Shown: positions 57,721 to 64,000 of the stretch, one piece after another
Layout: each line of letters begins with the position of its first letter
How positions within the stretch are numbered: the first letter of the stretch is position 1
From: Malus domestica
Lineage: Eukaryota > Streptophyta > Magnoliopsida > Rosales > Rosaceae
NCBI RefSeq assembly: GCF_042453785.1
Contig: NC_091673.1
Span: forward strand, 16,959,501 to 17,023,500
DNA length: 64,000 nt
Direction of reading: 5' to 3'
Position numbers and translations under genes: made by a program
Notes under the pieces: generated by a model
Told to the model about the DNA's origin: nothing
The model's database searches: none
The model's input: the letters and a program-made list of their open reading frames with translations, nothing else

Positions 57721-59978
57721 TTAAGCACCAACGATTTCTTGCTGCACCTCGGGCGCTGCTTCTTCGGCGGGCCTCTCAACCTTCACACCAACATCTTCGC
57801 CACCATAAACCTAGTTACACAAAATCCATTCCACTAAAGTTTAGCATACGGCCGCAATACGAAAAACTATTTGCACAATTTGCACCATGATGCAGAAATG
57901 CTACTAATCATGATGAAATCATGCAAATGATAAGGAGTAAATAGCACAAAAAAAATTCTGATGCGAAACCCTCAAATGAAATACGTACATGACAAATAAG
58001 GCCAAGTACTCTCGGAAGTACTAGGACCACGGTTCATCATTAACTATGTATAATATTTCAAATAGAAAAGATAAAAAAAATAGATTTCCAAGAGCTAAAA
58101 AGGGTATACCTCCATGAGCTTGGTGAGATCAAACTTGGGTGCCTTCAAGATCTTGACCTTCCTGATGAAGACATTTTGCAATGGATAGATGCTCATTGTT
58201 GCCTTCTCAATCTCTTTACCAATGCTCTCAGCAATGAACTTGTTGACCAAGCCCTTAAGATCACTTGAAGTTGCCTGGGCAATCATGATCTCACTCATCT
58301 TACGGCGAATCTGACAATAAATGTAGCATTAGGGCGTCAGAAACAAACACTACCATGCATAAGTACATAGACAAAATTCATGGTAAATTCAAATACATCA
58401 TGCAAGTTATTAAGGTAGAGCTTTGCTCACTCACACCTTTTTTTTTTCTAGTGTGAACGGTTGGGGTTTAACTCCGTCCACTCGTGAAGAAAAAAAGTGT
58501 CAGGGGAGAATTTCCATATTAAGGTACACATTACCTGTCTGACTTGGCTAGACTGTGCATAGCAGGTCCTCTTGACCTGATTTGGACGTCTCTTGGTGAA
58601 GCCAATGCAGAACATCCTTAGAGTATAGTTGTCAGTGGTCTTCACATCCACATGAGCTTCAATCAAGGTTTGCCATTTGCGCACCAAAGACCTAAGCTTG
58701 TCAGTGGTGAAGTTCATTCCCTGAAGAATTCAATATTACATGAGCACGGGTTCATAAGAAATCATACAAATGTTACCAAAAATATAAGAACATAAATAAT
58801 TCAAGCATACCCAGAAATTAGTAAGAACAGTCTTCCCTTGGACATCTTCAGCTCTCAACCGCATCTTTCTGTAAGCATGCTCCTCATCACCCTGAAGGTC
58901 AGCGAGTGATACCTCAAAGACTCTATGCTTGAGTCCTTCGGAAGCAATCTGTTAAAACCAAAAAACTTGTAAAAAGCATGCAGTGTGTCAACAATTTAAA
59001 TATATATACAAAGTGTGTTATCATGTGGGAAAAAAATTTGCTAATGCTCAACAATTTTTTTCAAACAAGCGATGTATACATTTGAAAGTTTTGTATAATA
59101 ATTACTGATGAAAGGAAGATTTCTAAATAGATAAAGCAAAATGTAACAGGTGTAACAGTCATTCTACTCGACATTAACATAAGCAAGTGATTTCAGCACC
59201 TCACTGCTCTACCCCTCAGCACGAGTTTATTTATGGCATTTGGATAGAAATAAACATAGTGCAGAAGGAGAACACGGTATGCAGAAATCATTTCCCAAAA
59301 TAAACTTAATTATGCAAGCCCAAAAACACCACTCTAAATACCAGCCTTCCAGAAAACAGACAATTGTGCAGTACTTCAACACCATAATTTCAAAACATTT
59401 GCAATCCATAAGGACACAACAAATGCATGATTCGACAATAACAGCAGCCTAATAAAAACCCCCACCCGCTAATCTATTTCGTCGAAAGAAAAGCAAAATA
59501 AACTGATTCCACAATAGCTTTCACCCTACTTAATATGGTATTCCAAAAAACTAAATCTAAAACGGAAAGAAAAAACAATGATTGATAGATAACATCAATA
59601 CCTTGGTACCCTGAGTACGGGAGACGAGAGTTTTGCCCACATTCGTGTTGTTGAACAGTTTCGGGGCCTTGATGTCGTACCAATCCTTCTTGGCAAACGG
59701 ATCAACCCTATATTTTCGTTTCACAAATACAAAATAATTAATAAATAAGTGGGATTATCACATAATTAGCAAATCATACGAAATGACAAATAAGAACAAA
59801 ACTAAAAAAACCCCAGATCCATATAAGTCAGTGTGTATGTATAGATGTAAAAAAATATAAGCTTACGCTTTCTTCTTTCCTCCTTTCTTCGACTTGGAAA
59901 TCCTCTTGTTCTTGCTGTGTAATACAAAGGTTAATGTGTCAGTCTCTGATCGAGAATTCCATGTGCTGAAATATGTTA

Positions 59979-60031
<53 letters not shown>

Positions 60032-60042
60032 CCGACGGCCAT
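57721..60042 (-). CDS. RPS3A: 40S ribosomal protein eS1 (RPS3A), 259 aa
   Basis: Structural protein of the cytosolic small ribosomal subunit. Exons on the minus strand: 60042-60032, 59914-59867, 59707-59602, 58948-58811, 58720-58535, 58310-58110 and 57810-57721. They sum to 780 nt (259 codons plus stop). The protein starts [20 protein letters not shown], continues [18 protein letters not shown], contains [20 protein letters not shown] and [20 protein letters not shown], and ends with the acidic plant tail [14 protein letters not shown]. Length matches the plant family. The first coding exon is only 11 nt, and a (CT)n microsatellite begins right at its donor in intron 1. The promoter side carries telo-box and site II motifs. 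No disabling change is seen. Confidence 0.97.
59988..60029 (-). repeat. (GA/CT)n microsatellite in RPS3A intron 1
   Basis: About 20 GA units on the plus strand. On the gene strand the intron starts GTACTCTCTCT, so the repeat begins three bases after the exon 1 donor. Confidence 0.95.
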
Positions 60043-60129
60043 GGCTGAAAACTTGGAGGAGCCCGAGAGCTCTGCAGAGAGATGAAGGGTGAGGCTAAAA
60101 GCGGCCGAGAGAGCAAACCCTTGTCTTTG

Positions 60130-60300
60130 TGAAGCACAAAACCCTAACACTCTCTCTGTTTATATAAATGCAATAGATCTTGCCTCTGCTGAGATGGGCT
60201 CAGGTTATGCTCGGCCCATAAGTTATTTTCATATATAACGCGTGGGCTCTCAAGTCTGGACCTTTTTAGAAGAAGCCCAAGACTAAAACCCTAATTTGCC
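60130..60300 (-). promoter_or_regulatory. RPS3A promoter with telo-box, TATA and site II motifs
   Basis: Upstream of the minus-strand gene lie a TATA-like TATATAAA (60161-60168), AAACCCTAA telo-boxes at about 60139 and 60287, and GGCCCA/TGGGCT-type site II elements at about 60194, 60213, 60243 and 60274. Telo-box plus site II is a known signature of plant ribosomal protein and growth-related promoters. Confidence 0.7.
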
Positions 60301-60462
60301 ACGTCTCAAAAGAATTTTTATTTTTCCTTCTTTAAAAAAAAAAAACAGACAACTGGTGGCAAGTTAAAGTTATTCACTTATTCGGACTCGAAGAGGCTAT
60401 AGGGAATTTCATCCTGCCCGTGCTGAAAAGACAACTGGTGGCAAGTTAAGGTTATTCACTTA

Positions 60463-61455
60463 TGGCGCGTTTACTAATCCGTAATCAAATTGGGAGGAAT
60501 TGAATTGAGGAGGAATTGGATTAAGGAGGAAATGAAATGAGGCGGAATCAGAATTGGATTCCTGTTGAAGTTGTTTACTAAAACTGTCTGGAATCGGAAT
60601 AGAATTTCATAAAGCTGTTTACTAATTCAGCAGAATCGGAATATAAACCAGTACGATTACTAAAATGCCCTTGTTCCAAGTAATGTAAATACTAAATTGT
60701 CATTGTTGAAAATAAATGATTTTTATGCTATAATTATTGAAAATTAAGTTTATTTATATAAAATTAAATTTATCTTTACAAACTTGACTTTTCTTCCTCC
60801 CATCCTCTTATCCCCATCTTTCCTGCACCTTATTCCAGAACACCCCCAGTCGACCTCATATGCCTCTCCGTTTCCTCTCATCCCCATCTTTTCTTCACCT
60901 TCTTCCAGAGCACCCCTAGTCGATCTCCCATGCCTCTCTGTTTCCTCTCATCCCCATCTTTTCTTCGACTTCTAGAGCACCCCCAGTCTCCCACACCTCT
61001 TCGTTTCATCCTTGCTGCCTTCTTCTTTCCCAGCCCGCACAGCCCTTCCCACCACCCATCATACTCACAGGTCCTCCACACTCCCCAATCCTCCATATCC
61101 TCTTCTTCCCCAGCCCCCACAACCTCCCATATTCACAGATCCTCCCACTGCCTCCCATGTTCACATGTCCGCCCACCACCCATGCGACCTCCCAATTTGG
61201 GTGGATTTGCAGAAGACGAATTGAGAGGGTAATTTAGGAACAAAAGTTTGATTCCTGGAGGACAGCAATACAAGGAATTCAATTACCACTTGTTGCTAGA
61301 GAATCCGACTCCGGGAAATTCCGGAGTGTGATTCCGGAATTCAACTGGGTCCCACACGATTTTTTATTCCTCTCACGTTAGTAAACACCGGTGTAAGCCG
61401 TAATCGGAATTCAATTCCGTTTCTTGATTCCCATTACCCTTACGTAAACGCGCCC
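60463..61455. mobile_element. PIF/Harbinger-like nonautonomous element
   Basis: 993 bp with inverted ends TGGCGCGTTTACTAATCC on the left and GGGCGCGTTTACGTAAGG from the right. It is flanked by TTA on both sides (60460-60462 and 61456-61458), the canonical Harbinger target. Subterminal GGAATTGAATT/GGAATTCAATT motifs are mirrored. The interior has C-rich tandem repeats of about 75 bp (60810-60990, core CCCCATCTTTTCTTC..CCAGAGCACCCC). No transposase. It separates the divergent RPS3A and TPR genes. Confidence 0.8.
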
Positions 61456-61458
61456 TTA

Positions 61459-61934
61459 GTGTAGAGCACATACAATATGGACAGGACCCTACATAATTTA
61501 ATTTAGCAATTTCTGTTGATGGCATAGTCTCTGTTCTACAGACTACATGTGGCTGCATGGTTACCACGTTGTTTATATCAAACCCTACCAAGGGAAAAAA
61601 ATCACTAGGTCCTTCATGATAATTTTATGTATGGATATAAGAGTTTTTTTCTTTTGGGTCAGACAACCACTCCGAAAGTATAATATATTTAGGCCGAGCC
61701 CTTTTAACTCCAAACTCCATTGGACCCAATTAGACATAAATGGGTTTAAACCCAAGTGCCCGACCATTTTCACTTTTGAAGTCCAGGTGGAAGTGAAACC
61801 ATCGCTCGGAATCGCGGTTCTGGGTTCGTATCAAAGAAAGCGGGGGCAGGAGACAGGAGAAAGGAGATTTGCTTGCAGTGAATCATAAACCCTAGTGAGC
61901 ACTTAGCGGTGACAGTCAGTAGAAGCATATAAGA
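61459..61934 (+). promoter_or_regulatory. promoter and leader region of the TPR gene
   Basis: Noncoding DNA upstream of the ATG at 61935. A telo-box-like AAACCCTA lies at about 61888 in the probable leader, and a GGCCGAGCCC segment at 61692. No clear TATA box was seen at the expected distance. Confidence 0.45.
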
Positions 61935-63849
61935 ATGGCGGAAGCAGAGGGGGGAGGATCAGGTAGGGTGGGCGCATCGGCAGGAGGTGGAGGAGCTGAG
62001 TCTCTGAAAGCTAAAGGAAATGAGCAGTTCAAAGCGGGGAACTACCTCAAAGCCGCTGCACTCTACACTCAGGCCATCAAGCAAGACCCCAATAACCCCA
62101 CTCTCTATAGGTACATTAACCACCTCAAATTTCCATTTTTTTAAATAATTTTTTTGTTGGGATTTTATAGTTTTCAATTTGATATGTAATAATCAAAATG
62201 CAATTTTGATTGGTTGGTTATGTAGTTACTTGACTTCTTCACATGGGTTTTTGTTGAATATTTTTCGTAATGGAATGATTTTAATAATTCCAGGAATTTG
62301 AAGTTGTGTGCTTTGTTTATGTAGAAAATCAGATGAATTTCTATTGTTTATGTTTGCCCCTTTGAACTCCCCCAACATTTTGTAATTTGTATGAACTCCA
62401 AAGTTACATGAAGTTCGGGGTTGATATACTAGCTTGTTGTTCGTTATTTTGATTAACAGAAGTTATAGTATTCAGATGCAAAGGAATTCCGGCACTTTCG
62501 TAAACAAGATGTATAGAATTTTGTTACCGAAAAATATCTGCATAACCATTATGGTAGATGAATTTTTTTGAGTGATTTAAGATGAGATGAACCTCATGTA
62601 ACCTATCTGGGGCGCCGTTAAAAAATTCTGGATTGTTTTGTTAAAGAGCTCATGTTTCGGTTAACATTTCACTTATTTGTGTGGAAAAGTATTTTGAGAT
62701 CTTATGAAATTTGGAATTTATAGAAGAAGGCAAGGCCATTAGGAATAAAAAGGGGATATAATTGTGAAAACAAAACCTTGTTGCGGCAAAATACTTTGAT
62801 ACCACATTTGTGACTATGCCCTTTTTATTTCCAAGTAAATATGAAAAGCAAACCTGCTCTGTTATGTCCAATGCTATAGTTGGTCTTAGGGTCTACTATG
62901 TATTGTTCCTGCTTCAAGTGCTACCACATGCATAGTGTTTATACAATTTATTAAAACAAAGGGCTGATCTGTGAAAGATGTTAGAGAGAGCTTAGATAAG
63001 CTAGGAATGGTTTCTGAAGAGGTTGGGTTCCTGCTGTTTCATAATTATTGAATGATAATTGGTCAACTTTCTTTATGTATATCTTCATTATTTTGTCTAT
63101 AACTAGGATTGTTTCTGCTGTTTAAAGGTGTTTAAAGGATGTTAATGAAAACATTGAAGTTTTCCATATGAAGTAGCATAGTAGTAATGAAAAATTAAAA
63201 TTTCCAAGGATACACGGTCTTGGCTGAATGTTCTCGTTTAACAATCATTGCATGGTGTACTGATGCATCTTCTTAATGTTCCATTGTTGGCCAGCAACCG
63301 TGCTGCAGCATTTCTTCAATTGGTTAAGCTTAGCAAAGCCCTTGCTGATGCGGAGACAACAATTAAATTGAACCCCCAGTGGGAGAAGGTACTGTTGTTT
63401 TATTTTATTTTTTCTTAAATTCTATTTTGCTTCAATAAGCTTGTACTTTTAGAAAACCAAAAGTCTTGATTTTTGTTATTTATTCCTTTAAAAGAATCTT
63501 TTTTACGCATCTTCAGGGATATTTCAGGAAAGGTTGCATATTAGAGGCCATGGAACAATATGATGATGTATGTCTAGAAGTTCTTTCAATCTTCCCATTT
63601 TTATGGCCTTCTGGACTAGACCACATGATATTGGTTTTCTGCTGCTGATATCCTTCTGTTCAACGTATGTTTTAGGCTTTGGTTGCTTTCCAAACAGCTT
63701 TGGAATATAACTCGCAAAGCACAGAAGTATCAAGAAAGATAAAAAGGATTTCTCAGTTGGCGAGAGATAAAAAACGTGCAGAAGTGGTGGAGAAAATGAG
63801 ATCCAATGTTGATATGGCGAGGCATTTGGATAAACTGAAATCTGAAATG
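61935..63849 (+). CDS. tetratricopeptide-repeat protein, HOP/STI1-like co-chaperone type, 5' part (165 aa in window)
   Basis: Four exons are visible: 61935-62110, 63295-63388, 63517-63567 and 63676-63849. The last ends at an intact donor (ATG|GTGAGTG), so the gene continues beyond the window. After a Gly/Ala-rich start the protein has three TPR units: SLKAKGNEQFKAGNYLKAAA..YTQAIKQDPNNPTLY, then SNRAAAFLQLVKLSKALADA..IKLNPQWEKGYFRKG, then CILEAMEQYDDALVAFQTAL. The KGNEQFKAGNY and SNRAA pattern is that of clamp-type TPRs that bind Hsp70/Hsp90 C-termini, which suggests co-chaperone activity. A basic, helical segment follows (KIKRISQLARDKKRAEVVEK). The domain beyond the window would decide the exact family. 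Confidence 0.88.
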
Positions 63850-64000
63850 GTGAGTGTATTTATCAAGGATTCGTGACTTTCAGAAAACACTGTTGTTCAT
63901 TATTATTCTCATTTTGATACCTTCTATTATCTTTGTGCATGAGTGAGAATTATAATTGCCCAGTCATTTATATACGTTATTCTTGTTTCAATCTGCTTTA

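Noticed and set aside
60784..61232. Pro/Ser-rich frames of 60-100 codons between RPS3A and the TPR gene
   Set aside because: They read through C-rich tandem repeats inside the Harbinger-like element and show no conserved motif.
1..64000. CRISPR arrays, bacterial operons, riboswitches or organellar insertions
   Set aside because: Codon structure, introns and transposon types are all plant nuclear. No array with regular unique spacers and no plastid or mitochondrial gene block was seen.

Overview
The window is plant nuclear DNA from a eudicot. Genes are split by GT-AG introns, introns and spacers are AT-rich, and intact transposons carry target-site duplications (TSDs). Protein and repeat character suggest Rosaceae, perhaps the apple/pear group. 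That is judgement from memory, not a database match. There is no CRISPR array, operon or tRNA/rRNA gene.

Five host genes can be modelled. From the left: a Raf-like kinase of the MRK1 type (minus, 3934-9995, 6 coding exons, 406 aa); a CPP/TSO1-like CXC transcription factor (plus, 37578-42112, 10 exons, 787 aa, one GC-AG intron); a NET1-type actin-binding coiled-coil protein (plus, 49337-56500, 3 coding exons, 1985 aa); ribosomal protein eS1/RPS3A (minus, 57721-60042, 7 exons, 259 aa); and the 5' part of a TPR co-chaperone-like gene (plus, 61935 to beyond the right edge). In the four complete models the exon lengths add up to whole codons.

The stretch 11.9-36.1 kb is mostly transposons. It holds a Gypsy-like solo LTR (11961-14116), a CACTA element (14168-17487), a PIF/Harbinger-like element (21297-22194), a 9.5-kb LTR retrotransposon with nearly identical 932-bp LTRs (23303-32807), and a long-TIR Mutator-like element (35456-36130). 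The solo LTR and the CACTA element both sit in one copy of a local duplication. The other copy (about 19.4-20.2 kb) preserves the empty site of the LTR. More elements lie in the kinase intron (5030-6251), at 42910-43489, at 56788-57347 and at 60463-61455.

The most notable feature is that four unrelated transposons carry pieces of host genes. The element in the kinase intron holds an XTH exon. The CACTA element holds the start of an SC35-type splicing factor, with its intron. The 21.3-kb Harbinger-like element holds a histone H3.3-like fragment. The retrotransposon, which has gag and an antisense ORF but no recognisable pol, holds a block with an antisense LRR-kinase fragment, an IDD zinc-finger fragment, an HMG-CoA reductase fragment, and weaker RING and F-box candidates. 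The SC35, H3, IDD and HMGR pieces carry stops or frameshifts, so they are passengers rather than working genes.

Exon boundaries come from splice signals plus recalled family sequence. Transposon boundaries come from terminal repeats and TSDs read directly.
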